Part shown: positions 1 through 10,587 of the stretch, one piece after another
Layout: each line of letters starts with the position of its first letter
Position numbering within the stretch: the first letter of the stretch is position 1
Source: Nelumbo lutea
Taxonomy: Eukaryota > Streptophyta > Magnoliopsida > Proteales > Nelumbonaceae
NCBI GenBank assembly: GCA_022828595.1
Contig: JAKGHH010000008.1
Location: 26,714,378 to 26,778,377 of the forward strand
DNA length: 64,000 nt
Direction: 5' to 3'
Program-made: the position numbers and the translations under genes
The notes under the pieces: model-generated
What the model saw: only the letters and a program-made list of their open reading frames with translations
Told to the model about the DNA's origin: nothing
Databases searched by the model: none

Positions 1-82
1 AAGATCTCTCAATGCAAACTGAAAGGAGAGGTGGTTAATAAGAGAAGTTACAACAAAGCCATCAGACCCAATGATTAAAATA

Positions 83-358
83 TCATCCACAGACTAATAC
101 CAGCAAGACATCATAGTCACACCATTGAGTGAACAAAGATGTGTCAAACTTAGAATCCTTGAAACCAAGCTGAAGAAGAGAGTCACGTAGACATGTATAG
201 CAGACTCGAGGAGCTTGTTTTAAGCCATAAAGTGAATGGTGTAGCTTGCAGACATAGTTAGAATTTTGGGGATTCACAAACCCAATGGGTTGTTTCATAT
301 AGACCTCCTCATTCAAAAAATCATTAAGGAAAGCATTACTGATGTCTTGTTGTCTCAC
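83..358 (-). pseudogene. copia reverse transcriptase fragment
   Basis: The 91-codon minus-strand fragment shows the copia RT signature: D-I-S-N-A-F-L-N (normally D-V-x-N-A-F-L-x), E-E-V-Y-M-x-Q-P-x-G-F and L-H-x-S-L-Y-G-L-K-Q-A-P-R. It continues in the correct order from the upstream fragment, with which it overlaps in another frame. It ends before the Y-V-D-D box, either by decay or because the element leaves the window. Confidence 0.85.
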
Positions 359-1134
359 CTCCTAATGAAATGATGTGGCCAAAGCAAGCACAGTTCTAAT
401 AGTGGTTGGTTTAACCACGGGGCTGAAAGTTTCTTCAAAATCCACACCGGCCTCTTGAGAATAGCCCTTGGCAACCAGGCACGCCTTGAAGTGCCCAACT
501 GAACCATCAGCTCAGCGTTTGATTTTATATACCCGACGATTGCCAATTCATTTTTGTCGGGATGTGGGGGAACAAGAGACCAAGTGGAGTTATAGATGAG
601 GGCCTTGTATTTTTCTAACATCGCTAGAACCCAACAAGGATCTTTGTGGATTTTTGTGTAGCTATTGGGCTCGGTTTCAAGAAGATGGTTGGCTTGCATT
701 GCATAATGAGGGTTTGGTATAAAAACACCAATCTTGGACCTGGTGAGCATGGGATGAGAGGAAGGGGGATGGGGTAGTGCAGGTGAGGGTAGTGCACTGG
801 ATGCATCGGAGGTGGATGGGCCTAGTAGTTGAGGTGAAGAGGGTTGACTTGAGGGTTGGGTTGGCGGTTGCATGTGGGCTGGCATGGGGCCCAAATTATC
901 AGGATCAGGGGTAGATTTGCAAGGAAATATTATAGGTGGGGGCCCAATAGGATGAGGGAAGGTGGTTGTAGAGTATAGGGTAGGCTTAGCGGTCACAGCA
1001 AAAGGGAAGTTCAATTCATCAAATACCACATTACTGCTAATGAAGATCCAGCCCGTGTTAGGTTCAAGGCATTTGTACCCTTTATGATGTGGGCTGAAGC
1101 CCAAGAGCACACACTTAACAGACCTGAAATCCAA
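355..1134 (-). pseudogene. copia integrase tail, linker and RT start (frameshifted)
   Basis: A 259-codon open stretch. Residues 1-45 match the conserved end of copia integrase (K-C-V-L-L-G-F-S, H-K-G-Y-K-C-L, then V-F-D-E-x-x-F-P-F). Residues 50-125 are a P/S-rich spacer. H-P-M-L-T-R-S-K marks the linker before RT, and P-x-x-W-x-x-A-M-x-x-E-x-x-A-L opens the RT domain. From about residue 195 the recognisable RT sequence moves to another frame, so the last 60 residues are read out of frame. Known role of the family: integration and reverse transcription of the element. This copy is dead. Confidence 0.8.
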
Positions 1135-1609
1135 TTTGGTTTTGTTATAAGGGCGAATGTGGGGATAACAGGCGCATCAGAAGACTCGAAGAAGTGAATA
1201 ATCGGGTTTAGTGTCGTATAATTTCTCCCAAGCCGAGCTCATATGAAGAATTGGTGTGGGCAACCTATTTATCAGGAATGCAGCCGCTTCAAAGGCATCA
1301 TACCATCGGTTCCAAGGTACTGATGTTGTAGCCATAAGTGTAAGGCCCGTCTCAACAATATGTCTATGTCTCCTTTCAGTTAAGCCATTTTGAGCATCTT
1401 GACTCCCCAGACCTGCCCACTTATGATAGGCTAGATCAGCTATCTAAGGAGATCCATACAGACCGTATTCTCAGGATCGACATGGTGGCCCATACTGAGG
1501 AAAACCAAAACTCTAAAGATCAACATTCAGTAAGTTCTCTTGTATTGCTCCCTTATTTCTTTTCTTTGTGGGTGGAGGTGGCTGGCCCAAAACAGCCCCA
1601 CCCTTATCA

Positions 1610-2345
1610 ATGAATGTTTTCAGCTGGAAATGCCGAGGGGCTGGGTGCCCCAAGGCAGTTCAGGGACTTAGGGACTTTGTCAACCGAATCAATCCTGACT
1701 TTATTTTTCTTGTGCGAGATAAAGTTCCTTGAAGAAAAAATTAATACTTTATCGAATATTCTATGTTATCCTAATTATGTCACTATCAATCTTGAAGGAA
1801 GAGCAGGAGGGTTAGTAGTCCTCTAGAAAGCAGGGTCTCAGGTTTCTTTTTTGTCTTCTTCTGCTAGGGTCGTCTTATTTCAAGTTCAGGACTCTCTCTT
1901 GTCTTGGACTCTTGGTTTTATTTATGGACCACCGAAAAAACATCAAAGAAACCGACTCTAGTTAAAACTTAATGAGTATCTTCAACAAGCTAACCTTCCT
2001 TTTGCTATAATTGGTGACCTTAATGAAGCAGCTACTTTAAATTCTTTGGAGCCTTCTATTTCCTTTAACCATTCTTCTCTTTCTTCCAAGCAGTATCGTA
2101 ATTTCGTTATTCAACACAATTTATTACAAGTGAATATCCAGGGAGGAGGTCTCCCATGGTCCAATAAGCGCTACACTGGTCACATTCAAAGAAATCTAGA
2201 TAGGGTCCTTGTCTCCCTTGACTGGTTAAGAGCCTACCCAAATGCCAGCTTGACTTTAGGAACCAAATGGGGATCGGATCATCATCCCTTAATCTTTAAT
2301 TTTCCCCACCCAGAGCTAACCTTCCTAAGCCTTTCCGCTTCCTAG
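1610..2345 (+). pseudogene. LINE endonuclease domain (broken)
   Basis: The domain begins with a W-x-C-R-G type start near 1622 (read across two frames) followed by L-R-D-F-V-N-R-I-N-P-D-F-I-F-L. It contains the endonuclease motif G-D-L-N-E near 2025 and ends with S-D-H-H-P-L at about 2277, the conserved catalytic-histidine motif of L1 endonucleases. In-frame stops near 1826 and 1960, plus frame changes, show it is inactive. Family role: nicks target DNA to prime reverse transcription. Confidence 0.8.
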
Positions 2346-2779
2346 AAATGTTGCTCATTGTTCATTCCTGTAAACAAGCCATAGAGAATGGCTGCAATAT
2401 TCCTATTACAAGATATGAAGCTTATAGAATCACAAAAAAAAACTAGACTCTATGAAAAAGAACCTCATCTCTCGGAAATCAACCCACTTTGTTGATCCAA
2501 AGCTTAAGCTCAAACAACTAGAGGATCAGATCTTATAGGCAAAACAACGGGAAGAATATTCCAATCTCATTTGCCTGTACAAAGAGTATGGACTGGTACA
2601 TAAGCAAATTGAGAGCTTTTAGAGATAAACTTCCCATCAAACCTGGTTGCATTTGGGAGACCGAAACACAGTTTTTTCATAATAGTACATTGTTTAGGAG
2701 AAAGAGAAACTTTACTGAAGGAATTAAGAATCCTCAGAATGAGTAGAAGACTAATCACAAGGAGATTGCTCAAATTTTT

Positions 2780-4183
2780 GTGGACTATTTCTCTAATTTA
2801 TTTCTGAGTCAAAATCCTAACAATCTAGATTTCCTAGATGAGAAAATTGAGCCTATTGCAATAGAAACTGAAAATGATTCTTTTTTTATTACTCCTATAG
2901 AAGATGAAGCCAAATCAACTCTCTTTTCTATAGGGAATCTAATGTCACTAGGTCTAGATGGCATGCCTACGCTTGTTTACAAGGACTTTCGGGATTTGAT
3001 GGGTCCCGATTTAGTACAGTTGGTGCAGGAATTCTTTATAAACAAAAGGCTCCTAAGAAGAAATAAACCATACTTTTATTTGCTTGGTCCCCAAAATTGT
3101 TGATTATACCAAAGTTCAGGATTTTCGACCCATCATTGCAAACCGTTTGCATCCTATTCTAGGAAAGTGCATATCCCCAAACTATATGGCTTTTGTACCT
3201 AATCGCCAAATGGCTAAAAACTCCATCATAACTCAAGAACTTTTTCATTGTTTAAAGCACAAAAAGAAAGGTCCAGGGTACAAAGGTCTAAAATTAGATA
3301 TGTCAAAGACCTATCATAGGCTAGAATGGAGTTATCTATTGAAAATTTTGTCCCTTCTTGGTTTCTCTAAAGATTTCAGTCACCTGATTAAGGAATGTAT
3401 CTTGTCAGTCTCCTACTTGATACTCATTAACGGTACTTCCAAAGGTCACTTCTATCCTTCTAGAGGCCTAAGACAAGGGGACCCTCTTCCTCCCTACCTT
3501 TTCATCTTAGCTATGGAGGGCCTCTCTCTAGATTATTGTACAAAGCCGAAAGGAAAATAGAATCCAAGGCCTATCCTCTGCCTCCCTAGCTCCGAAGATC
3601 TCTCACTGTTTTTTTGCAGATGACATCATGCTCTTCATCAGAGCCTATAGACATGAAATTGATAATCTTAACCAAATCTTGAACACTTTCTAAAATGTAT
3701 CAGGCCAACTAATTAATTTTGAGAAATCTAGGTTATATTGTAGTAAAAACATTCACCCCTAGCTTCAAAGAATGATCAAACATCAACTTCACATGAAGCC
3801 TTTATCAGAAAATACCAAACATCTGGGACTTCCTCTTTTCTGGTCCAGGAATAAACATGTGAATTTAACTTTTATCCTGGAAAATGTTGTAGCAAAGCTA
3901 AATAGATGGAGAGCCTTAGCAATAAGCCAAGCTGGTAAACAAGTCCTAATCCAATCAGTCCTTAAGGCAACCCCTATCCATGCCATGTCACTTATCAAAT
4001 TTCCAAAAAAGTCTATATATCTTGTTGAAAAAACTTTTCATCAATTCTGGTGGAATTCTAATGACCACAACTCCCACCCTTATCATTGGTGTGCTCGGCA
4101 TAAACTAACTCTCCCCAAAAATGTAGGAGGATTAGGCTTTAAAAACCTAACTTTATTCAACAAAAGTCTGCTAAAGAAATTGA
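2780..4183 (+). pseudogene. LINE reverse transcriptase (broken)
   Basis: RT motifs are spread over three reading frames. 2780-3103 carries the N-terminal part, including a G-L-D-G-M-P variant of the usual G-x-D-G-x-P. 3084-3560 carries F-R-P-I, K-L-D-M-S-K-T-Y, and R-G-L-R-Q-G-D-P-L-P-P-Y-L-F. The F-A-D-D catalytic box is intact near 3617-3628. 3772-4183 carries the thumb, including H-L-G-L-P-L-F and K-N-V-G-G-L-G-F-K-N-L-T-L-F-N-K. The frameshifts mean no full-length protein can be made. It stops before any zinc-knuckle or RNase H region. Confidence 0.85.
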
Positions 4184-4274
4184 AACCCAAGCAATCGATG
4201 CACTTGCAAATTGCAATCTAATTCACTCAGGAAAAAAAAATCATCTCATGCAGGCCAATAACACCAAATAGTTT

Positions 4275-4598
4275 TGTATCTGCTTTGACAAAGTCTGTAC
4301 AATCGAGGTCAGAGACTGCAGCCACCGGATTTGCAAGCATTGCATGAATCACACCGCATGCATGCTTGCCCCAATCTGTCCATTTTGTCGCAACAACATT
4401 GCCAAAGTGATTTCCAAGGGTAAGACGGAGAGAGAGTTGGACAAGAAGATCAACTCTTTGAAGATGAGGAGGTTGAGGAGATCAAACTTCAATGAAGGCA
4501 ACAATAGCTTCTAGGGTTTGTCAGCTGTTGGTTCATTTTGGAAGATGGTGGTTGTGGTTCAAGGAAGATTGTTGTTGATAGCAATGTTTGGAATGCTA
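4275..4598 (+). pseudogene. RING-domain fragment of an XB3/XBAT-like E3 ubiquitin ligase
   Basis: Starting at 4275 the plus strand reads C-I-C-F-D-K-V-C-T-I-E-V, then D-C-S-H-R-I-C-K-H-C and C-P-F-C-R-N-N-I-A-K-V. This is the C-terminal RING finger of the ankyrin-repeat E3 ligases related to rice XB3 and Arabidopsis XBAT32. A basic R-R-L-R-R-S tail and a G-L-S-A-V-G-S-F motif follow, also typical of that family. Breaks: the first zinc-binding Cys is replaced by Phe, with a TAG just before it (4269-4271); the stretch between the fourth zinc ligand pair and C-P-F-C is shortened; and a TAG at 4512-4514 interrupts the tail. No ankyrin repeats are present, so it is an isolated 3' piece, either a retro-copy or DNA captured next to the LINE. 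Confidence 0.75.
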
Positions 4599-5061
4599 TC
4601 AGTGTTGGATTTTAATCTCATTAGAGATTAAATCCAATGGGTTTGATTGGTCAATTACATGAGAAATTACACATGCACGCTTGTTTTAAAAAAATAGCTT
4701 TTCTTTTCTAAAACCAGTTTTGAATTTGTCCCACATTGAAAAATTACAAGTTTTGTTTTGGGTTTTTTAATAAGATCTGATTTACACTCCTTAGAAATAG
4801 AAGAGGAGAGTATGGAGGCTTGCTATTGCACAATGTGCGTGCGCGTGTGTGGTGCAATGAGGCACTTTAGAGGCGCACTTTGCTCACACCTGCGTGGTTC
4901 ATGAAGGGCGGCTTTGTCTTTTTGGTGTGATACTGACCGTTGATATGATCAACGGCCATGATTCGATCAGGTGTAATCAAGAGGCATAATTAAAAGTTAA
5001 TAGTCATTAATTATTAACTACCTTTTAAACAGTCACAATTTCAACATTGTGACTGTTCAAG
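4599..5061 (+). other. Non-coding segment, possibly an old LTR
   Basis: There is no coding signal. A T-G-T-T-G-G start near 4602 and, beyond the later insertions, a TATTTAA box near 11273 would fit an old LTR that was split by the LINE B insertion. No second copy or target-site duplication was found, so this is only a suggestion. Confidence 0.2.
5025..5060. repeat. Hairpin (15-bp inverted repeat)
   Basis: TTAAACAGTCACAAT (5025-5039) and ATTGTGACTGTTCAA (5046-5060) are inverted copies with one mismatch around a 6-base loop. The hairpin lies directly before the LINE B insertion point. Confidence 0.7.
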
Positions 5062-5073
5062 GTGCCTTTCTCT
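5062..5073 (+). repeat. Target-site duplication of LINE B, left copy
   Basis: GTGCCTTTCTCT here matches GTGTCTTTCTCT at 11227-11238, just after the LINE poly(A), with one mismatch in 12. This brackets the 5'-truncated LINE B that hosts the gypsy element. Confidence 0.7.
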
Positions 5074-5516
5074 TGTAATAGTGACAGCAAGTGTGTTGTG
5101 GCTAGTATTGTCCGTGACCATCTTGGACGGGTGACAGTGGTTAAGGCATATAAACTTGGCACCTGTACCATCAACCAAGTGGAAGCATGGGCTGCATGGG
5201 AAGCACATAATCAAGCAACAAACTATAGGGAGCATCCTATTATAATTGAGGGTGGTTCATTATTGGTTATCTCGTGCCTCAACAAAAAAGTGGATGTTCC
5301 TTGGAATTTGCAAGGCATCATCTCTTGCTACTTGAAGAGGAGAGGTCTGCTCGAGGGAGGTCTTCGATACCAGCATATTTTCAGAGAAGCTAACCAGGCG
5401 GCAGATTGGCTTGCTCATGAAGCTCTTTCTTCTTCTTCCCCTTCCCTAGATTTTTGTATCAATTCCCTTCCCCCTTCCCTTCTTATTTGCTTTGCTGATT
5501 TTTTGGGACGTGTTAC
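5074..5516 (+). pseudogene. LINE B RNase H domain, 5'-truncated and split
   Basis: The open frame from about 5074 matches the C-terminal RNase H-like domain of plant LINEs: I-V-R-D-H-L-G-R-V near the start, Q-V-E-A-W-A-A-W-E-A in the middle, and F-R-E-A-N-Q-A-A-D-W-L-A-H-E-A near the end. The conserved acidic position in the I-E-G-D-S motif is Gly (I-E-G-G-S), so catalysis is probably lost. The reading frame is cut at 5516 by the gypsy insertion and resumes at 11177. The copy lacks RT and endonuclease, the usual result of incomplete target-primed reverse transcription. Confidence 0.75.
5512..5516 (+). repeat. Target-site duplication GTTAC, left
   Basis: Identical to 11177-11181, directly outside the two 589-bp LTRs. 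A 5-bp duplication is standard for gypsy integrase. Confidence 0.9.
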
Positions 5517-6105
5517 TAATGCAGCGTGGAAGCAATGAGAACCGGAGCTGGCTATGCAAGCACCGGGCGTTCGCTAGCACCTAGCAAAAAACACTGATTT
5601 CTCTAGGAGAGAGAAAAGGTGGCGAAAATAGGAAGGAGAGAACTTGAAGAAATTCTAAAAATCTGAAGTATGAATTGATGATTAACTTTGGAAAAATAGC
5701 AGTATTTATAATACATTTGGAAATTGTAAAAGGACTAGGAAAGAACATGAATCTTGATCTTGATCTTGATCCTCTTGGGCTGTCTTGATAAGGTCGAACC
5801 CTCTTGGATTTCTTGGGCTTGATCTTCCACCGTCCGATCTCCCTGGCTCTCCTTATGCATGAATCTAGGAGTCTTGGATTTCTTGATGCTTCTTGGAGTC
5901 TTTGTTGGATCTTGATTGGAGTCTTGAGTTCTTGCTAATCTTGGAAGAGTCTTGATAATCTTGGATTCTTGATAAGTCTTGGAGTCTTGGATTAAGTCTT
6001 GATGGATCTTGAATTATCCTTTCTTGACTTATCTTGGACTCTTGACCTTATCCTAGGAGCTGCCGCCCCTAGGGGTGAGATGGGCCTTGGGATGGGCCTC
6101 CATCA
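5517..6105 (-). repeat. 3' LTR of the gypsy element
   Basis: 589 bp, colinear with 10588-11176. On the minus strand it begins TGATGGAGG and ends CGCTGCATTA. The expected terminal CA is changed to TA, while the partner LTR keeps CGTCA. It contains many short CTTGATCTTGGA-like repeats on the plus strand. Confidence 0.95.
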
Positions 6106-6118
6106 TTCTCCCCCACTT
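6106..6118 (-). other. Polypurine tract of the gypsy element
   Basis: On the minus strand the bases just before the 3' LTR are AAGTGGGGGAGAA, a purine-rich run with a single T, the usual primer for plus-strand DNA synthesis. Confidence 0.85.
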
Positions 6119-6160
6119 GGAGAGAACTCGACCCTGAGTCGTGACGAGGATAGGCAAGTG

Positions 6161-8020
6161 TTATCTCTGGCAGGTACCGGTGAAGGTTAGCAACGTCGAA
6201 GGTCTTGGATATACCCATATGATCTGGTATGTCACTATATAGGCATTATCATTAATCTTCTTCACGATCTTGTATGGACCATACTTCTGAGGCTTCAACT
6301 TGTTGTAGTTACCTACGAGAATTCTTTCCTTCCTTAAGAAAACCATAACCTCATCACCTACATCAAACACTTGAGGTCGGTGGTGTTTGTCTGCGGCCAT
6401 CTTGTACTTGGCGGTGGATTGCTCTAGCTTTTGCTTCACGGCGTCTTGGACGGACTGGATTTGTTCTGCCATCTGCTCTGCTGAGATACTGGTGCTGGGT
6501 ACCTTGGGTAGTTTCACTAGATCCAGCGCATGGTTAGGGACCTTCATGTACACGATGGAGAATGGGGATCTGCCTGTAGAACTATACACTGCATTGTTAT
6601 AGGCGAACTCAGCCTGGGCTATTGCGAAGTCCCACTGTTTCGGCCGTTCCCGGCATATGCTGCGAATTAAATTCCCTAAGGTTCGATTTACCACTTCTGT
6701 TTGTCCATCTGTCTGCAGATGGGCTGTACTGCTGAAATTAAGTGATGAATCAAACAACCTCCACAGGGTCATCCAAAAGTGACTGAGGAACGGTGTGTCA
6801 CGATCTGAAGTGATGGTCTTGGGTACCCCATGTAAGCGAATAATCTCCTTGAAAAATAATTTGGCTGTTGCGGATGTATCTGATGTTTTCTTTCATGGGA
6901 GGAAGTGAGCCATTTTTGAGAACCTATCAACCACCACGAAGACGGAGTCCATGTTCCTCTGGGTCTTTGGCAAGCCTAGCACAAAATCCATGGACAATTC
7001 TTCCCATATAGCAGTAGGAACGGGTAGGGGCATGTAGAGACATGTGTTCTGGGTTTGCCCCTTAGTTGTCTGACAAACATAGCACCTGCTTACGATGGTA
7101 GACACATCCCTTCTCAATTTCGGCCAGTAATATCGCCCCTTAACAGTTTCTATTATTTTGTCCCTTCCCAAGTGTCCTACTAGTCCACCTCCATGCAAAT
7201 CCCTGATGATCTTTTCACGGAGGGAGGTGCAAGGGATACACAGCTGTTCCCCTTTCATAAGGAACCCGTCATAAATAAAGAAGTCTTCTGCTGACTGCTT
7301 ATTCACACATTTCTCCCATACCTGTTGGAAGTCTTCATCTTGGGCATATAAGTCTGTTAGGCACTCAAAACCCACAATCTCAACGCTGAGGGTCTTGATG
7401 AGAGCTACACGCCTACTAAGTGCATCAACCACTTTATTTTGCTGTCCTGTCTTATACACAATTTTATATGGGAACTTGCCTAGGAAAGCAGACCATCTAG
7501 CATGTAAATCACTTCTTAATTGCTTTTGCCCACTGAGATATTTTAGGGCCTGGTGGTCAGTATAAAGAACAAATTCTTTTGCAATCAAATAGTGTTCCCA
7601 TGTTTTCAAGGCTCTTATCACAGCATAAAACTCCTTGTCATAAGTAGACCACTTTCTCCTGGCTTCACATAATTTTTTACTAAAGAAGGCAATGGGCCTT
7701 TTCTCTTGGGACAATACAGCCCCTATGCTAACTCCACTGGCATCACATTCAACTTCAAATAATTTATTGAAATCTGGTAAGGCAAGAACAGGAGCAATAC
7801 ATAACTTTTCTTTTATGAGAGCAAAACTTTGCTCTTGTTCTTCTCCCCATTGAAATTTCCCCTTTTTCAAGCATTCAGTAATGGGAGCCATGATACTACT
7901 AAAATTCTTAATAAAACGCCTATAGAAGGTTGCCAACCCATGAAATCGCCTGACATCTGTGGCAGTGGATGGGGTCGGCCACTCCCTAATGGCTTTCACC
8001 TTTTCCTCATCTACTTTCAC
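6161..8020 (-). pseudogene. gypsy RT end, RNase H and integrase (broken)
   Basis: From 8020 downward: RT thumb ([12 protein letters not shown]), then RNase H with the expected acidic residues ([27 protein letters not shown]). The integrase zinc site follows (H-L-G-R-D-K, then C-Y-V-C). The integrase core has [15 protein letters not shown] and [10 protein letters not shown], so the D-D-E catalytic residues are present. A TGA near 6892 interrupts the core. A frameshift near 6240 garbles the C-terminal tail after R-I-N-D-N-A-Y-I-like sequence. Known role: degrade the RNA template and insert the DNA copy. Confidence 0.9.
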
Positions 8021-9034
8021 ACCATCCTTGCTTATAATAAATCACAGGAATAATAAATTATCATTCATAAAGATGCATTTCTCCAAATTAGCATATAATT
8101 TATTTTCCCTCAATGTTTTCAGGACCTCCCTAATATGTCCCACATGCTCAGTGATAGAATTGTTGTATATCAAAATAGACTACCACAAATTTACCAATGA
8201 AGGGGCGCAATACCTGGTTCATCGGCCTCATGAAAGTGCTGGGTGCGTTGGTTAGTCCAAAGGGCATGACCAACCACTCGAACAAGCCATCTCTAGTCTT
8301 GAAGGTTGTCTTCCATTCATCTCTGGGACGGATCCTGATTTGATGATATCCACTCCTAAGATCTATTTTTGAGAAAACTACAGCTCCGCTTAGTTGGTCC
8401 AGCATGTCGTCCAGCCTAGGAATGGGAAATTTGTACCCAATGGTGATCTTGTTAATGGCCCTGCTATCGACACACATTCTCCAATTGCCATCCTTCTTAG
8501 GTGTTAATAAGGCAGGTACTGCACAAGGTCTCATGCTGATTTGAATGTGTCCATTTTTCAATAATTCTTCTACCTTTTCTCGTAAAATTTCATTCTCCTT
8601 AGGACTCATCCTGTAATGTGGGAGGTTAGGTAGACTAGCACCTGAAACAAAATCAATATGGTGTTGTATATCTCTCATGGGAGGGAGTTCATTTGGTAAC
8701 TCCTCTGGAACTACATCATTAAATTCATCCAGTAGTCCCTGTATTTCAGCTGGAATTGTATTTTCATCATTAACATCTTCTCCTTTTACTACTAACAAAT
8801 GTATCTCATGAGTATCCTTACATTCTTTAACAAATTCAGCATGATGATGGGTGATGGTAAGAAAATTTTTCTCATGTGCCTTAAGAGTATTTGTAATACT
8901 TTTTTCTACTATGGGTAACAAAGTATAACGTGTACCTTCTTTTTCAAGTTGGTAGGTATTCTTCCTACCCATGTGCCTTGCATCTGTATCAAATTGCCAA
9001 GGCCTCCCTAACAAAATATGGCAAGCATCCATAT
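8021..9034 (-). pseudogene. gypsy reverse transcriptase (broken at the active site)
   Basis: The frame opens near 9032 with [13 protein letters not shown] (end of protease) and a spacer. It then enters [42 protein letters not shown], and [13 protein letters not shown]. The catalytic Y-F-D-D box is cut: the frame reads Y-F-D and then shifts, so the second catalytic Asp is missing. A second break lies between 8040 and 8148. Known role: copies element RNA into DNA. This copy cannot. Confidence 0.9.
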
Positions 9035-10574
9035 CTACAATATCACAATATGCTTCATCATGGACTTACCAATTGAAAAAGGTACCTTGCAGCGTTCTTC
9101 CACTCGTATGCCGCCTCCTTCCTTGATCCACCCAATTGTGTATGGGTTGGGATGTTTTTCAGGAATCAGCTGTAATTGTTGGATAACATCCCTGCATATA
9201 ATATTTTCCTGACTACCACTGTCAATAATTAAATTAAATAATTTTCCCTTGACAGTACATCTGGTACGAAATAATCTGTGCCTTTGAGAAGTATCCTTAT
9301 TTTTTTGGAACAACATTAATTTTCTTACCACACAAGTATACTCCTCATGTTCATATGGACCCTCTTCATCCTCCCCATCAGGTCCACAATATACTTCTTC
9401 CTCAATATCTTCTTCCTCTTCCCTTTCTACCATATTAACTGCCTTCCTCCTGGGACAGTCACTGGATCTATGTCCAACCTCATTACATTTAAAACATTTA
9501 ATAGGAGCAGGCCTTGCATAAGGGTTACTGGGTTTAGGAGGGTTGGAAGGAATACCTCGAGTATGTCCTCCTGTAGTAGCCTTATCGGCGTTACTTAAAC
9601 TTGCCGGGTGAGAAGATTGTACTGCCGAAACTGATTTGTTCCTGTCGACAGTTGTCGGTCTGTTGTCGCTCCCGCTGTACCGGCGATAATTATCACTGCG
9701 TGCCTTGTCCTGGAACATTAATTCTGCTTTCAAGGCTAGGTTCCTTGCTTCCTGCACACTAAGAACCATTTGTACACCAATTTTATCTCTGATTGACGGT
9801 CTTAAACCGCTTAGATAACGGGCTGCCTGCTGGTTATCACTTTCAGATAATTGATTTCTTTCAGCTAATCTCAAAAATTCATATGTATATTCATTAACAC
9901 TATGAGAACCCTGCGCACACCTTTGATAAGATTCAAACATATATTGTTCATAGTCAGGAGGTAAAAATCTACCTCTGATTAATTGTTTCATGCGCCTCAA
10001 GGTTCGAACAGGACCCCTTCCTTCTCTCATCCGGGTCTCTCTCATCCGTTCCCACCAAACAGATGCGCCTCCCTTTAATCAGAAAGCTACTAATTTTACC
10101 TTCGTTCCTCTGGTATTTCCATGTAATCAAAGAACTTATCGACTTCTGTGATCCAATCCAAAAGTCCCTCTATACCAAGATCTCCACTAAAGTAGGAATA
10201 TCTAACTTGAGTTTAAATTCATCATTATTCCTACGGGGGTTGAAATTACCTTGATTGTGCCAATTTCTACCGTTTCTGTCATTGCCGGGAAGAGCTGGAG
10301 CACCACCAAATTCGAAATCGACATCACTGTCATCGTCAAGAACTGGATGTCGGGACGCAGTAGCGACGGGTGGTCTGTCGTGGTCGTCTCCTGCGATCTG
10401 CTGTGGATTTTCCCAGATTCGTGGGACAACCTCCCGTAACAAGGTTTGCAGTTGTTCAGTCACCTCTGCCAACTGTCGTTCAATGTTACGTGTGGCTGTA
10501 CGCTGCTCTTCGATTGCTCTCCAAACAGCTGGGAACCCCTGATCTCCGTCACGGGGTGGGTTGCGACTGCTACC
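9035..10574 (-). pseudogene. gypsy gag with CCHC knuckle and protease (broken)
   Basis: The N-terminal part (10574-10170) is a charged, coiled-coil-like gag start that shifts frame near 10170. From 10045 the frame reads the gag capsid-like domain (F-L-P-P-D-Y-E-Q-Y-M, S-V-N-E-Y-T-x-E-F, L-S-G-L-R-P-S-I-R-D-K-I). A zinc knuckle C-F-K-C-N-E-V-G-H-R-S-S-D-C follows, then an acidic linker, then the aspartic protease with L-I-I-D-S-G-S-Q-E-N-I. It ends in a stop at 9035 caused by a frameshift before the protease-RT junction. No ATG is visible in frame close to the primer site. Translation may have started further in. Confidence 0.9.
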
Positions 10575-10585
10575 GTCTGATACCA
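10575..10585 (-). other. Primer-binding site (initiator tRNA-Met type)
   Basis: Two bases inside the 5' LTR the minus strand reads TGGTATCAGAC, matching the TGGTATCAGAGC core used by most plant LTR elements primed by tRNA-iMet. Confidence 0.85.
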
Positions 10586-10587
10586 CC

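Larger units (their letters stand above)
1..1440 (-). mobile_element. Ty1/copia retrotransposon, degenerate internal fragment
   Basis: Read on the minus strand from about 1440 downward, this stretch carries copia polyprotein pieces in the normal order: end of the integrase core (a Q-N-G-L-T-E-R-R-H-R-H motif near 1385, then D-A-F-E-A-A-A-F-L-I-N-R-L-P), integrase tail, a proline/serine-rich linker, and the start and middle of reverse transcriptase. The element runs off the left edge of the window. No LTR is visible. Frameshifts near 550 and near 360 break the frame, so it is non-functional. The copia order (integrase before RT) separates it from the gypsy elements further right. Confidence 0.85.
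1610..4185 (+). mobile_element. L1-type LINE (LINE A), degenerate
   Basis: Plus-strand non-LTR retrotransposon with the plant L1 ORF2 order: AP-type endonuclease (1610-2345), linker (2346-2779), reverse transcriptase (2780-3700) and thumb/connection (3772-4183). Stops and frameshifts occur throughout. The recognisable LINE frame stops abruptly near 4183 in the N-K-S-L-L-K-K stretch that normally leads into the C-terminal domain. What follows is unrelated sequence with a RING domain. No 5' UTR, ORF1 or poly(A) tail can be assigned. A 173-bp piece of this LINE's RT (2851-3023) recurs at 16711-16883. Confidence 0.85.
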
